Shown here piece by piece: positions 34,876 to 47,838 of a stretch of 64,000 nt of DNA; position 1 is the first letter of the stretch, and the number at the start of each line of letters is the position of its first letter. Below the pieces are notes generated by a model. The model saw only the letters and a list, made by a program, of their open reading frames with translations, had not been told where the DNA came from and ran no database searches. The DNA is from Glandiceps talaboti (Eukaryota; Hemichordata; Enteropneusta; Spengelidae), in assembly GCF_964340395.1 (NCBI RefSeq), contig NC_135563.1, forward strand, positions 22,270,309 to 22,334,308, read 5' to 3'. The translations under genes were made by a program, and so were the position numbers.

Positions 34876-36579
34876 CCGTATCATTTTTTTATTTCATGTC
34901 AGTATTCAATGCCTTCCTTGATAAATTTTGAATTTGATCGGTGGTTACTAAGGGTTGGCACTACATGATGAGTGGGCATGGTATTATGTTGATGACTTTA
35001 GGAGGAGAAACGTTGGTATTTTAAATGTACCCGTGAGGACCTCCCAAACATGTACTTGGTGGTTGTATGTACTATACTGTGCTGCCCAGACAAATGTCTC
35101 AAACCTAGCACATTACTATCTTGATTACCTCACTGGAACTGTGTCTGGTGACACAGAAACTATTGTGCAATAGAATAACTGTAGTCATTGACTTACATAA
35201 AAAATCATGTTCTTTCTGGCGATGTCTGTGACATATATAAGAAACCTTTTAAGAACTACTGTATATTTGTAGTCGTGACTTTATAGTCACAATAGTAGGA
35301 TGACAGCTGGTGACTCTGATTTCTTCTGGCAATATCTGTGACATACCATTATAAGAATCCCCACTAGCAATACACTTATGGTGTACATGTATAGTACACA
35401 CATAGTGAAATATTTAAACAGCTGGACATTTGAACTGAGTCTCTTAATTACTGCACATCATGGCATATTTTATCAATAAGCTTTTTTAAAATCAGTAAAA
35501 TAATTATTTTAAAACTTTGAACACTTTGTTGATTTTGATCTAAACTAAAGTGGCAACATTTTGTTCCATCATATTAAGCTGCAATGAGATAATGTATATA
35601 TTTTTAGCTATAGTGTGAATTGTGCTATATAAGGTCATTGAAGTCACTGTACCAAATTCATATAATTTCGATATGCTAATCATGCAGTGTCACTAACCTT
35701 GTAATGTCATTTCCACACATAAACATTCTCATTTTGAAATAAAAAAAATTCTTTTTCCAATATTCAAGTATACTGGCATATGAATATGAAAATAAAATCA
35801 TAGCTTAGATGCACATGTATCTGTCAACGTATAGTGATATATTTTACAATAATTTAATAAAATTTAGTTTTAAATTATCATTAAGTGTTGTTGTTTAAGT
35901 TCAAGTTAAAGGTATGCCAGTCCAAGCTGTGTAAATGTAATCAATGTATATTCAGGATATATCCCTTACAAACTGCACAAATATACATGCTTACAATTTT
36001 TCTGGTTTCATTATGTGCATTGATATATGCCAAGCACAACTACATGTTACAGGAAGGCCAATCTAGTTAGAAAAATTAAAATCTATAATTGTCATTTTTC
36101 TGTCTAAGTCCAAACGGAATAAATTAATGCAAATACTGATTGTTAATTGACTCTTTCTATAATATATTCACATTCCAATGTCAAAATTAGACAAGGAATA
36201 ATTGGAAATAAACTCTCAGGAGAGAACATCAGATACAGTATCAATGAAAATTAGCTATCATAAAACTTATTAGTATGCGAGACTAATCAGTTACTGTCAA
36301 TCTAGGAGTGGAATGAATAATGTAACAATCCAGCCTTTGGTCAGTGTTAATATGATTGCATTTATTATTTGTGAAAAATTAAATTTTCATAACAATGCTG
36401 AGATATGAATATGTTACTGATATGACTGCAGTGTTTGCCATATTTTTTTTTTCACAATGTGGCTTGAGATGGAAATGTCTCAGGTATATAGTCTATGTAT
36501 TTATTTGAATTTTAGCTGAAAACAGTGGATGGTCACTTTAGTTGTTCTGATATAATTTTTCTCAATTTTACAACAGTCT
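34876..36579. other. Anonymous AT-rich sequence
   Basis: The region around 34955-35173 has a 72-codon frame that begins at a TTG and reads WAWYYVDDFRRRNVGIL, less AT-driven than most frames here, but no splice signals or family support it. At 35215-35350 a phrase with TTCTGGCGATGTCTGTGACA recurs as TTCTGGCAATATCTGTGACA about 110 bases later. Confidence 0.45.
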
Positions 36580-37160
36580 AAATGCTGTAATGTGAACACT
36601 GCTATTATGAATCTAGATGCTATGATCTTGGTCTGTATATAAACAGTACATATTGAGGTATAAATGTTATAATGTGAACAAGGATATGATGATCTCCATC
36701 TCATGATATGATGATATTGGTTGATAAATAGCAATTTACATGCAGGTATAAGTGCTGTAATACATTAAATGTGAACATTGAAAATACAGAGATCTCCATT
36801 TTGTGATCCTGGTCAGTAACATTCAGATATAATACTGCAATGTGAACATGGCTATAGAAATCGCCATCTTGGTTTCTTGGTCAGCAAATGATATATTGGA
36901 CTAGGTACAAATTCTTTAACTGTGGACATAAATACAGTGATCAATGTGCTCATCTGTAGATGCAATGATCTATATCATGGTGTGATCCATCTTGGTCAAT
37001 AGAATGATAAATTGCAGATATCAAGGATGTCCATCACCTGTCAGTTCACATCATCATCATAAATAGTAGGATGTCTTTTTTGCAAATCTGCAATATCCGT
37101 CCTGTCAACATAGTAACATGAGTTTGTCATGATGTTGAATAGGGAGAGACAGTGTCCATT
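36580..37160. repeat. Very degenerate tandem repeat, about 80-90-bp unit
   Basis: Phrases like AATGTGAACATGGCTAT, AGATCTCCATCTTG or GATCTCCATTTTGTG, and CTTGGTCAGTAA or TTGGTTGATAAATAGC recur five or six times at loose spacing. Identity is low, so this reads as an ancient minisatellite. Confidence 0.5.
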
Positions 37161-38523
37161 TCATATTGATTTGTAATTATTTCACATTTACAGTAGAAAC
37201 AGCTGTTATGATTGTACATATCACCACCATGTCATACTGAGCTGTATATTTGTGTCAACTCAACATATGGAGGAAGCCATCACTGTGGCTTTCATAGTAT
37301 ATATAGTGAAATTGGCAAATCTGTGTAGATGAGAGGTTATACTCTTCCAAAAACAGTTTCACGTTAATACATGCAGTTAAGTAGCAAGTCTCCAAAGTTA
37401 TACCCAATGGTGATGAATATGTTTGGAATGTGTTCCTGTAATAGTCCTTTTTGTATTTCATAGTACTGTATATAATAACCAATGTGTGTTTGCTATTGAT
37501 TCAACTTTTAGGTACCAGATATGAAACGTTGACACCAATATTCTGTTAAATTACTTCAACATTTATCTTCAGGAAACTCTTATTTTTCTCTGATTTAACC
37601 TCTTGGTATCATTAACTTTGTAATAAAATTAGCATTTTGACTTTAGCTAATATTAAAAGTTATTAAAAATCCACCCAATTTCGTAGCCATGAACTTATCT
37701 ATGAAATATCCTTAAATCTGTTCACCATGTCATTTGTCAATCTGCCTGTCAACCTGAACAAGCAAAACATTAGTAATTAAAACCCTTGTGATGTAAGAAT
37801 TATTCTTATCTATACTTATATTCATGACATCAAATATATTTAAAATTACATTTTCATGTTTTGTAAAATTTACTTGTTTCTTTTCTTTCATGGTCCAATA
37901 TTATTATTATAGTTTTGAGACTGTAAATTAAAATTAATTTCCAAAAAATATTCTTTCAAGAATTATAAAATTGGCAAATTAATATTAATTTATAAGGAAA
38001 ATTAAGAAAGAGAATAGGTAGAATACTTTAAAGAATTTAGAACCAGAATATTTAGTTTTGCCAGACTGATTCAGTGAGAATTATGATAATCTGATTAATA
38101 ATTTAAAATATTAAATATTAAAAAAATGTGTACTATTAATTATTTAAAGGATGATCGGTAGGGAGTTCCGTAATTATTCATATTAGCTTCCTATAACTAA
38201 TATATAATTCATTGGGGAAATAAGAATAATTTCACCTTTGTAATATTACCTTTTAACCCCCAGTATTTTTTCCTGATGACATTTCATTTTAATAGTTGAC
38301 CGATATGGTGGTGTAACCTTCCATTCTTTGTAATTTGAGCTCATTAGAAATTGGGTGCAATTCAGAGAACAAAAATAGATTATGGTCAGGAATAGACTGT
38401 TTGATGTCGGTTATTCAGTGAATAAATTAGAGAGCTTACCCAGTAGCCTGTTTAAAAAAGTGATAAACATTATGGTAACAACACTTAGGCACAAATCTTT
38501 TTGCATTACAGTCATTCTGGTCA
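37161..38523. other. Anonymous AT-rich sequence
   Basis: A minus-strand frame at 37255-37482 is unsupported. No RNA gene, mobile element or repeat stands out. Confidence 0.6.
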
Positions 38524-38835
38524 ATAATCTAATCTAATCTAATCTAATCTAATCTAATCTAATCTAATCTAATCTAATCTAATCAATCTAGTCTAATCCA
38601 ATCCTAATCTAGTCTTATGTAATCTAATCTCATCTCATCTAATCTAATCTAATCTAATCTAGTCTAATCTAGTCTAGTCTAATCTAGTCTAATCCAATCC
38701 AATCCTAATCTAGTCTAATGTAATCTAATCTAATCTAATCCTAATCTAGTCTAGTCTTATCTAGTCTAATCTAATCTAATCTAATCTAGTCTAATTTAAT
38801 CTTATCTAATCCAATCCAATCATCTAATCTAATCA
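38524..38835. repeat. AATCT pentanucleotide microsatellite
   Basis: About 12 pure AATCT units open the array; afterwards AGTCT, AATCC, AATGT and TTATCT variants mix in, and partial higher-order blocks such as AGTCTAATCTAGTCTAG recur. Confidence 0.97.
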
Positions 38836-40984
38836 AAGTGGAATGGTTGTAACATTTTGTCAGTGTTCTAAATTCATAAAGTGAATACATATTTTTACAT
38901 GTTAATATAATCTAAAGTGTAAATATATCCATAATTCATTTGGCCATGCATTCATATCATGTCATTTTATTCTCTGCAATTTTTGTATGATATCTGAAAA
39001 TAAAAATGAACGATTTCAACATTCAACCAGTTGCACAATGCTACAATTAACTTGCCTTGATAATAGCATATTAATTGTTATCCATTTTGTACCTGCAGTG
39101 GAGCATGGCACATGTACGTAATATAGTACTTAGTAGCTATGTACTTAACAGAGGTGATGTTGTTATGTTGACGTAACGTAACCATACCCTTGAAGTATGG
39201 AAATGTGTACATGTGTTTATTTTGTTGATGAAACCAGTTTGTTTACAAATGAAAATAGTGTTGGTAATATTGACTTTAATATTCATTCCTAAGATTGATC
39301 AGTCCTCAGTCTGGGCATTCACATCCTTGACATAATCTTGACCATTTAATCAAAAGAATTTATGGTATTTTTTAAATAATAAATTATAGTAAAACATTTA
39401 TTAAATGCCATATATCCATGACAATGCTCATAAGCACTTCACAGAAGAAGAAAAATGAATAAATAAAAAAATTACTAGTATGGCTGAAAAAGGTAAAAAC
39501 CTAAACAAAGAAGTGCAGAAAGATTGTCTCAACAAAAGGTAAAACGCTTTTAAAAAAAAGGAATTAACAAGAATAATGATTAAAACGGGTTTTGACTAAG
39601 ATTTGGTCATTGATATACAATTTATTATTAATAATATTAAATTGATATTTATTTTGTATACGATACAATACAAGTAAATAGTGTACAGATAGTCACAATG
39701 TTGATAGCAAGTGTGTAAGTATATAGAACTATTTGCATGTATGCAGTGCTCATGCAGTCAACATCAAAATTACACCCACTGTACTCTATTCAACTAATAG
39801 TCCCGCTATGATAAACTCTGATACTGTGATAGAGTCTCAAGGTTCACGTGTGGTTTAACACATATTACAGACTACTTCATTTATCTTTTTTCTGTATGTT
39901 GTACTCTCTACTTTAACATATATCACAATAGTATGTGAGTAAAACAACTATTTGCATGTATGTGTTCAACATCAAAATTGCACCCACATCAACCACGGTC
40001 CTGCTATCATAGAGAGGCTGTTGTTCAACACACTAAATCATATCTACATGTGCTGTACCTCATTTACCTAAAATAGACACATTAGTCAAGTAACTGTTGA
40101 CACTCTGTGTTTACTGGACTATCTACTTAACTAGAATCTCAAAGTATTTAATATAGTGTGTAGTGATTGACAAGCTCTATTGTAAGTTGTAATAATATTT
40201 TAAGGATAAATTTATAATTTCTTTTTCGTTTACGTATAGACAGTGGTATTTTGAAAACCCCACTTACAGGTTTGAATTCCTGCCAGTCAGTATTGTAAGG
40301 ACGTCATCATAGATTCTGTGGTAACCAGTTTTTTCACTGTAGGCAGTTATGCACACACTATATAAGGAGAGATTGACTTCGTTTGTTTGATGTAATGGCT
40401 TGAGACATTGCATTCCAACTATAAATTTGATTTACTATCGTAAATCTAATAAATTCATCTTAATCTCTTGATGGGAAATCTTTTGACACTAAAGTATAAT
40501 ATACCTATATGGTAGATGGCACGTTCTTCCACTCACAAAGGCCAAGCTCTAAATGACACATTTGGAACATTCATAATTTTCTTTCCCAAATAAATCTTCA
40601 ATTCCAATATTATAATAGAATTCAGTCATGTAATCAGAATGCCGTACATTTTATCCACTTTGAGTCTGAGTGAGTACAGCATACAATGTAAGTTGAGTGT
40701 GAATCATAGACATGATACCGTCATATTTATTAGAAACGGCAATAATTTAAAAAAATGAAATGATATTGTCTGTTAACCTTGAGTTAGTGCAATGTTAAAA
40801 TTATAATTGCATAATATGAAAGAAATTGATACATTATTAGAAATCTTAAATTTAAAAAATATGAAATGATCTTGTTTATAGATTTATATAACCTTGAGTG
40901 AAATGATAATTTATATTTTTAGTACAGTAAAGTGATTGTTTACACCAGTGCACATATTTGTGCTGATGCATGCCCATTCAAGTG
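38836..40984. other. Anonymous AT-rich sequence with a local duplication
   Basis: ACTATTTGCATGTATGCAGT (39728) and ACTATTTGCATGTATGTGTT (39948) head two similar stretches that continue with CAACATCAAAATTACACCCA and CAACATCAAAATTGCACCCA, an imperfect duplication about 220 bases apart. The segment 39380-39480, with AATGCCATATATCCATGACA and AAGCACTTCACAGAAGAA, recalls reverse-oriented ends of short retroelements but is too decayed to call. Confidence 0.45.
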
Positions 40985-40989
40985 GTATT

Positions 40990-41239
40990 TGCACTGCAGT
41001 GCAATAATGAAAACTTTATTGCATACCTGCATGCAAATGATATGCAAATGAGGATACAGTCATATATGAAAGTGTGTGATGGTATGGTGGTATGATTTTT
41101 ACAGCGATTTGTTTCAGACAAACATAATATAAAAATAACAGGACCTCATGCTGTGTGAATGCCAGTATAGGTATTCAGGGATATAGGTATTCATGCTTGC
41201 AGTGTTTTCTACTTCACTCACACAGGCACTCATGCAAAT
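40990..41239. promoter_or_regulatory. Octamer (ATGCAAAT) cluster with palindrome
   Basis: Perfect ATGCAAAT octamers, the classic POU/Oct binding motif, lie at 41031-41038, 41042-41049 and 41232-41239, the first two eleven bases apart. A 14-base perfect palindrome, TGCACTGCAGTGCA, lies at 40990-41003. Three octamers in 210 bases is more than AT-rich composition would readily give. Whether this is an enhancer is inference. Confidence 0.3.
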
Positions 41240-41599
41240 ACCACAGATATGCTACACTTGTACATCATGGGGTGCTGTTATTATTTGCCAGAGGTTGAAA
41301 AGAAAACACATTATCAAATTATGAAAAAATTAAAAACATAATAGAAAAATAATATTTATACTTTTTCTTCTGGTTGAACCACAAAATAGTTTGTCCAAAC
41401 CACTGACCCTCTGGGTCGCCCTCTAGTGGTGAACTTTAAGCAACAGTGCCAGCTCCTGTGGTCCAAGAAACTATTGCAGTTCAATCGTACTGATTTGTAT
41501 GATATACATTTAGAAACCATAAGGTGAAAACTATTGAAATATCAAACTTTAACTTTTTGCTGTTCAAGAATCTCAAACCCGTTCTCAATTAAGAACAAG

Positions 41600-41965
41600 T
41601 AAAAATCAAGCATAACTAAAAATTTGATAAATAGTGGTCAAAGTGATATAAAAATTAAACCATTTTAGAATTCAATATGGCTGCTGATTAATTTTGTACA
41701 GTTCCACTTGCAAAATTCCTTTCTGATATGTGTAAATCAAGACATGTTGTATTAATGTGACATTTTGTCTATGTATTAACCATATAATATTTCCATAGCA
41801 TGTTGTAAGTAATAAAGCACATAATTAAATTCTTTGACTATCACTTGGGGAAATGAAAGACTATTGATTTCCTTGAAAACAAGATGGTGGACCCCCAAAT
41901 TTGTATTTTCTTTGAAAATGACATGGAACAGAAATTAAGCTTTGATGACTTATACTTGAAATCTC
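41600..41965 (+). mobile_element. Dispersed repeat family with AATATGGCTGCTG, copy 2
   Basis: AAATTAAACCATTTTAGAAT, TTCAATATGGCTGCTGATTA, GACTATTGATTTCCTTGAAA, ACAAGATGGTGGACCCCC, GACATGGAACAGAAATTAAG and CTTTGATGACTTATAC follow the order of copy 1 at 31265. The middle of this copy is longer by about 100 bases. It is flanked on the left by a CCGCCTCTAGTGG-like region (about 41415). Confidence 0.65.
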
Positions 41966-43609
41966 CAGACATATTTTAATGTTATATTTGTGTATACTTG
42001 TGTTGATGGAAGTTTTACCAGATTAATACTCCTTTCTGATACAGGATTTTAAATCTGTAACTCTACACATATGTGTGTAATAGAAAGTAGAATGTAAAAG
42101 AATCATTAACTGATGTCTGTGAGATATATGTTACAGGAAGGCGTCATACAGCTGATTATCAGCTATTCTTAGTTGCACATCATCTGCTGACTTTTGTATT
42201 AAAGTCACTTGGGGTCATATGATACTGTAGTCCCAGCCAGACTGCAGATAGGAATACCAAGTCTTAGCTTTTAATCTTTCAGTGAACTAATGTGGATTGT
42301 GTAGTCTGATGATGGATATGTGCTGACCTTGGTACTCGATCTCTGACTATATTGCAATTGTATAGATGGCTAGGAGGCAAACAACACACCTGGCATAACA
42401 CATATGCCTAGATTATAGGATTCATTGAGATAGAAGCAATGTTATGAAGGTTGGAATACATCAACATATTTGCTGTGATCTGCCTACAGGCATGTACATG
42501 TTGAAAAGGTCCTTACTGTTCTCCTTGTCATAGTCTATAAGTGCAGCAGAATTTGTTCTTTTAAAAGATGGCATGAACTTGAATGAATTTGCATTCAATT
42601 TTGACATTAAAAGTCACGTCTGTATAATTAGTGCTGACAGTGCAACAATCATGTGTTATCCTGAGGGATAAATATTGTACATTAGAAGGTGTTAAATTCA
42701 TGGCATTATGTTATTTAGCTAACAATCAAGGGTGTTAGACTCTAATCTGGTGCCAAAGCATTGCTTATATTCACTAATTCACACTATTTTAAGTGTCAAA
42801 TAAACACTGGAATGAAATGTTAAATTACTATGTGAATCATGGCTACACGTCCTCACAATCACATGTAAACACAGTGATGTTATTATAAATATAAATACCT
42901 AGTTGGGTCTAATTTTGACTAAAATTCAGCAAGAATACAATTTAAAAAAAAAATTTCATGACCCTAATTTACAATAGAGTATACCAGAATTTCTGAAAAA
43001 TACTCCAAATTCCCTAAAAATGGGGGTATTCTACAAGTGACCTTGGGGTCAATTTCAAGTTTAAAACCTCATTATGTATGCACAAAAGAGATTGAAATAA
43101 CAAAGATTTTTTTTACATCTTACAAGCTGATTGTGATGAAATTTGTCTGAATAATGCTGTACTGTGATTCTTTCCATGAATGGCATCAGCTTTAGATTAT
43201 TAAGGATTAATTATTTTCCATGTTTTTTTACTAAAAATACTCGTAATCAGTGAAAACTGCAGCCATATTACAATATATGCTCCCCATATTTTAACCATTA
43301 TTTTCTTTGCAAACCGAGTGAAATATATGGTATGAAAACTCAAGTAAATTTTATCTTTACTTAATCACCACCTCTAACATAAATACATGTTTTTATAAGG
43401 TTTCATTAAGGTTGGATACTCTTTAATTTGTAACACTTGCATTTAGTGAAATTGAAGATATCTGAAAGAAATCCCACTTCCAATTTTGTCGGATTGTGTA
43501 ATCAATTCTGTAGAATGATGAATGGTATAAGGGCAGTGAACATCACTGACTTAATTACAAACTGTCTAGCTGTACTTGTATACTTTACACATCAATGATA
43601 TGGTGTTTT
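41966..43609. other. Anonymous AT-rich sequence
   Basis: No gene, RNA or repeat family is recognised. The part around 42950-43110 has short runs of A and T only. Confidence 0.6.
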
Positions 43610-44330
43610 GTATGACCTGAAATACTGACTTCAGTTGTTTGGTTCACATTCATCCATAGAGAAGAGGTCATGTGACCATCATGTGACTGCATGGAAACAC
43701 AGACATCAATTTTTATTCTATCAGTTATTTACTTCATGTCTTGGCTTCATGGCCATCCATAGTGACATAGTCATGTGACCGTCATGTGACCGGAAACACT
43801 GTCATCAGTTATTTACTTCCCATCTATGCATAGTGAAGTGGTCACATGACCTTAAACATTGACACCAGTTGCTTACTTCACATCCACACATAGTGAAGTG
43901 GTCACATGATTGGAGACGCATGATTGCTTACTTGACATCCAATAGTAGAGTTGTCATATGACTATCAGGTAACCTGAATCAATGACTTCAGTTATATTCC
44001 CATCAATAGTGAAGTGGTCATGTGACCATCATGTGACTTGAAACGCCTGACTTCAGCTGTTTAAATGAGATCCATCCATACAGAACTATAGTCACATGAC
44101 TGGAAATACTGACTTTGGTTGTTTACTTCACATCCATATGAATTGTCATGTGACCACTATCAAGTGACCTCAACACTGACTATCATTTGTTTACCTTATG
44201 GCCATCAGCAGGAGTCATATGACCATCATGTGACCTAAATCACTGACTTGTTTGTCCCCGGCTCAGCAGTGGTCATGTGACCATCATGTGACTTGAAACA
44301 CTGTCTTCAGTTGTTTACTTGACCTCCATC
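43610..44330. repeat. CATGTGAC-rich degenerate minisatellite
   Basis: About ten units of roughly 65-80 bases share GTCATGTGACCATCATGTGA, CTGACTTCAGTTGTTTACTT and CACATCCATCCATAGTGAAG. GTCATGTGAC and GTCACATGAC forms recur more than fifteen times. These are E-box-like palindromic cores of the kind bound by bHLH-zip factors of the USF and MITF/TFE groups. The array has diverged strongly outside those cores. Confidence 0.85.
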
Positions 44331-45061
44331 CAAAATGAAGGAATTATGTAAACACTCAATCACATATTTGATAGCTATTAGGATCATTAGTCTAAGTTAG
44401 ACTATACTAGGAGTCAGAGGATACCTAAAGAGAAAACTGCCATTTATAATTTATTACTGTACATTATGTCTTCCATCATCAATATGTTCTTTTAACATTT
44501 AGAGTAGAATTCAGAAGATGTAAATTTCTGCTTATCAAAAGTTCCATGTTATAAAATGATAACCTACTTATGATTAGTAAAAGTCTTAAATGTTGACTAA
44601 TGGTCTCCTTTCATCCATAATTGGTAGCTAGACAAAAGCAAATGAATTTCAATCACACATTACATACATGACTGCCAACCATTTCAGTGCTTGAAAAGAC
44701 CCAAATGTTATCATGTATGTCTTTTACGATAAGTTATTGATTTCTGTGATATTAGTTGTATAGAGGAGACTCCTCCATTAGTCACTCCAGTGTACTTACT
44801 ATAATGAGTTCAGCTGATGTGACGTACGTATGGTATGTTGGATTTATGTTTCAACATTTACAGTTTAATGGACTTTGTATGATTTATGCACAGTTTTCGT
44901 CATAGATATAAATTATTGCAAGTATTCTGACTGACGATTATCAATTATGGAAGGCAATCAAGTATGAAGTCAATTATAATAAAAATTGAAGTCACAAAAT
45001 GTGTTGATCATTATACCCAGTACTATATTTTACCCTTTAATATTTGGAGAAACCTGCTCTC
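44331..45061. other. Anonymous AT-rich sequence
   Basis: Nothing can be assigned; no open frame, splice pattern or repeat stands out. Confidence 0.6.
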
Positions 45062-45380
45062 AAGTTATCAATGGCGTAATTTAGAGGACGACCCTCACTA
45101 TGTATATATCCCATGACGCTGAATAGTGAGAATCAACCAATTATGACAGATAAATTCATAAAAGAGTTTAATTAGTAGCTGAACTGTGGAAATGTCTGTT
45201 GTGAATTATCAAGTTATCAATTTTCCCATATTAGAGCATGACCCTTTACTATGTTATCATTTTGTATGCCGTAATGCTGAATACGGTGACAATTAATTAT
45301 CCATCATTATCACAGATCAAGTAATATATAAAAGAATTACTTCATAGCTGACTAGTTTTAATTATTTGTCTGTTTGTGCA
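45062..45380. repeat. Imperfect tandem duplication, about 165-bp unit
   Basis: CAAGTTATCAATGGCGTAAT with GAGGACGACCCTCACTATGT, ATGACGCTGAATAGTGAGAA and AAAAGAGTTTAATTAGTAGC in the first half corresponds to CAAGTTATCAATTTTCCCAT with GAGCATGACCCTTTACTATG, TAATGCTGAATACGGTGACA and AAAAGAATTACTTCATAGCT in the second. Confidence 0.8.
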
Positions 45381-45964
45381 TTGAAGAGTTATTCAAATCA
45401 ATGGATAGTTTGTTTTAAGACAGAGAGACACCAGCTAGGTCAAACCTCTAAACTACCATACCATTATATCACATAGAAGTCCAAAATGAAAGAGTTCATT
45501 TATAGTTTAAATTTGTGTATTTATTGTCAATTGTAGAAGAAAAAATCAAAAGTTTGTACTTTGAAAAGCATATATATTTACGATGAACTAGTGATGATGA
45601 TTTGGTTTGAATTTGTTGACCTTTTTACAAAGAAGGTCAGACTGCCCCTTGTGTTGATTGACAAATGTAATTACAGGTTTGTGTAATTGCATCAAGTAAT
45701 TTGTAGTTGCCAGCTGACATAACACTTTACAAAATAACCTGGTAATGTCAGTGAAGCATTCCCACTAATAGTCGCCACTATGGTATAAATATAAGGCAAT
45801 TGAAAACAGAAGTATGCCATCAATTAATGTGATTTATCAATCTTTCCTTACTCTATGTGTGTCAACATTTCCTTTAGCTTAGCCATGATCTGTGATCTTA
45901 TGGAAGGTTTTAACAGTGAAAGGTAGCAATTTCGGTAACTCCTAGATGGTTGAATCAAAACTAA

Positions 45965-46175
45965 GTGCAAGTTAAAGGTGGGAAAATCTCAGAGTTCCCT
46001 AGTCATTTTACAGGGTTTCACATCAAAATTATGGTATTAAATGTACATATTGGAAACTATGTCAGTTTTACCAGATTTCTCCCCTTTTGTTATCAGCTGG
46101 GGTTCCCAAACCTTACCAAAGACACTGATTTTATTCACCTTTCAAGTATTTCTAGAGACTTTCCAGGGTTTTTCT
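45965..46175 (-). repeat. GGGAACC dispersed repeat, decayed minus-strand copy
   Basis: TCCCTAGTCATTTTACAGGG, ATGTCAGTTTTACCAGA and CTGGGGTTCCCAAACCTTAC read on the minus strand as GGGAACC... and ...GTAAAATGACT phrases spaced as in the other copies. Identity is lower than at 25650. Confidence 0.4.
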
Positions 46176-47186
46176 AGGCTGTCATTCCACAGCTAGTAGT
46201 ATGTAAGCTTTTTAGCTATTTGATAGACATCAGTTATCAACAGGTCTTTTTCCCAATTTCATGCTAGTGATCAAGTAATACAATCATCCATTCATAAAAC
46301 CATGGCAACTTCTTGACATTTTTTTTCTTGTCATCAAAAGCTAGAAACCACTTTGGACAACAGCATTGTATATAAGTTCACTGCTAATGCAGATTTCTTT
46401 TCATTCGTGTTTGCCATATTTATTTGTTTTGAGTCATCACTTTGCATGTTTATGTACTTTTTATCTATTTTTAATGTAGATATATTTGCAATTTTCTCGA
46501 TCTCGTCACAGTTTGAGAAAGCCTTTGACTTAATAGTCTATCCAGTTTTCATAAAGTCTAAGAATGGTAATAATATATATGATATATGCTTGATGCTCTC
46601 AACAGATATTTTTCAAGTTTGACCATTGAGGGCGCTATTTCTCTAAATTGAACACTCTCCCAAGGTGAAAACAGATCATGACCTCTTCTATGCATGTCTG
46701 CTAGATTATAAACATGGATAAGGAATTGATTGATTTATCTCAGAAATTTATCACCACCAGATATTAAACAATTAGGCAAAATAGAATTAGGAAAATTGGA
46801 TTTTCAGTGACCGAGTTGTCACATTTTATTTGTGTAAATACATTTGTACATTTTTCCTGAATAATCAAGTGATATGTTGACCATAGTTTGAACCGATGTA
46901 GGCCCAGAAGGTTTTGATTATTGAATAACATTTATCTTTCAAAGTATATTGATATATTTATCTTTCAGTTATCTCTGTTACCTTTCTTTATTATACCATG
47001 GTGCCATAAACTCTCATTTTATTTCTTATTAATACTGTCCCTAGCCCATCGGCTACAATTTTTCTGAACCTTTATCTTTCAGTACAAAAGTGAAAATAAT
47101 GATTTATGATGGCCAATTTTCCTCCTAGCCTGTTTCTCTGTCGTAATAGCAAATGATGGATGACTCTTGTAATCTACATCAGGGCT

Positions 47187-47227
47187 GTTACCATAGCAAT
47201 ACACCAGAAAGGGAATTGCCTAGCAAC
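47187..47227. promoter_or_regulatory. Pair of RFX X-box-like sites
   Basis: GTTACCATAGCAAT at 47187-47200 and ATTGCCTAGCAAC at 47215-47227 each fit the X-box half-sites GTNRCC and RGYAAC with a one-base deviation and one- or two-base spacers. They stand 28 bases apart. Paired X-boxes are known in promoters of ciliary genes, but no gene start is visible here. Confidence 0.35.
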
Positions 47228-47303
47228 AGCTGATTGCTTTCTGAAAAAAAGAGATGTCATTATTGATAGCCAGATATTGATGAAACTTCTAATAATAGAA
47301 TTT

Positions 47304-47750
47304 TTATATTGTCATAAACAATTCAAAGTTGTTTTCATCAACCCATGAGAGATAATTCACTTTATGTGGATATTTAACCACTTGCATCATGTTGAAGGAA
47401 GAATTGGGGAATTTCATGGTTGATTCATCAACTGATGTATACACAGTAGGTATTGAAATGCTGAACAAAACATCACCATTACGGTATAGTATAGCACCCT
47501 CTATTGACAGATATTGCACTTGCTGAATGTGACCATAGTATTGATGAATCAAACTTTGAAAAGCGTAGCAGGTGTTAACTGTAAGTAAGTACATGAGAAA
47601 TAGCTGACTGTTGTCATTTTTATTCATCTGTGGTCCTAGATTAGAATGTTTGGAATGTAAAGTTATACTGCACTCTGTCCACATGCCGTACAATACTGTA
47701 ATCATTCCAGAGACAAAGTTGATACATATATGTGCTGCTTTATAAACCAT
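47304..47750 (-). other. Minus-strand open frame of 148 codons, unknown
   Basis: The frame starts with an ATG at 47750 and ends TAA at 47304. It reads MVYKAAHICINFVSGMITVL at its start and contains VQYLSIEGAILYRNGDVLFS and PNSSFNMMQVVKYPHKVNYL. At this composition about a tenth of such a frame is expected in the window by rough estimate, so it merits note but is not proof. No domain, signal peptide or family is recognised. It could be a single-exon remnant, an exon or chance. Confidence 0.2.
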
Positions 47751-47798
47751 ATCAAATTACTTGGAATCTCAGTTATATCTCAGATGAAGAGTGAATTA

Positions 47799-47800
<2 letters not shown>

Positions 47801-47838
<38 letters not shown>

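Larger units (their letters stand above)
45381..47303. other. Anonymous sequence with one dispersed-repeat copy and X-boxes
   Basis: A minus-strand copy of the GGGAACC family lies at 45965-46175. Two plus-strand frames (45965-46177, 46353-46622) are AT-driven and hydrophobic without other support. The two X-box-like sites at 47187-47227 are listed separately. Confidence 0.45.

Noticed and set aside
39380-39600. Reverse-oriented retroelement end
   Set aside because: Phrases such as AATGCCATATATCC and AAGCACTTCACAGAAG are reminiscent, but no tail, ORF or second copy in the window supports it.
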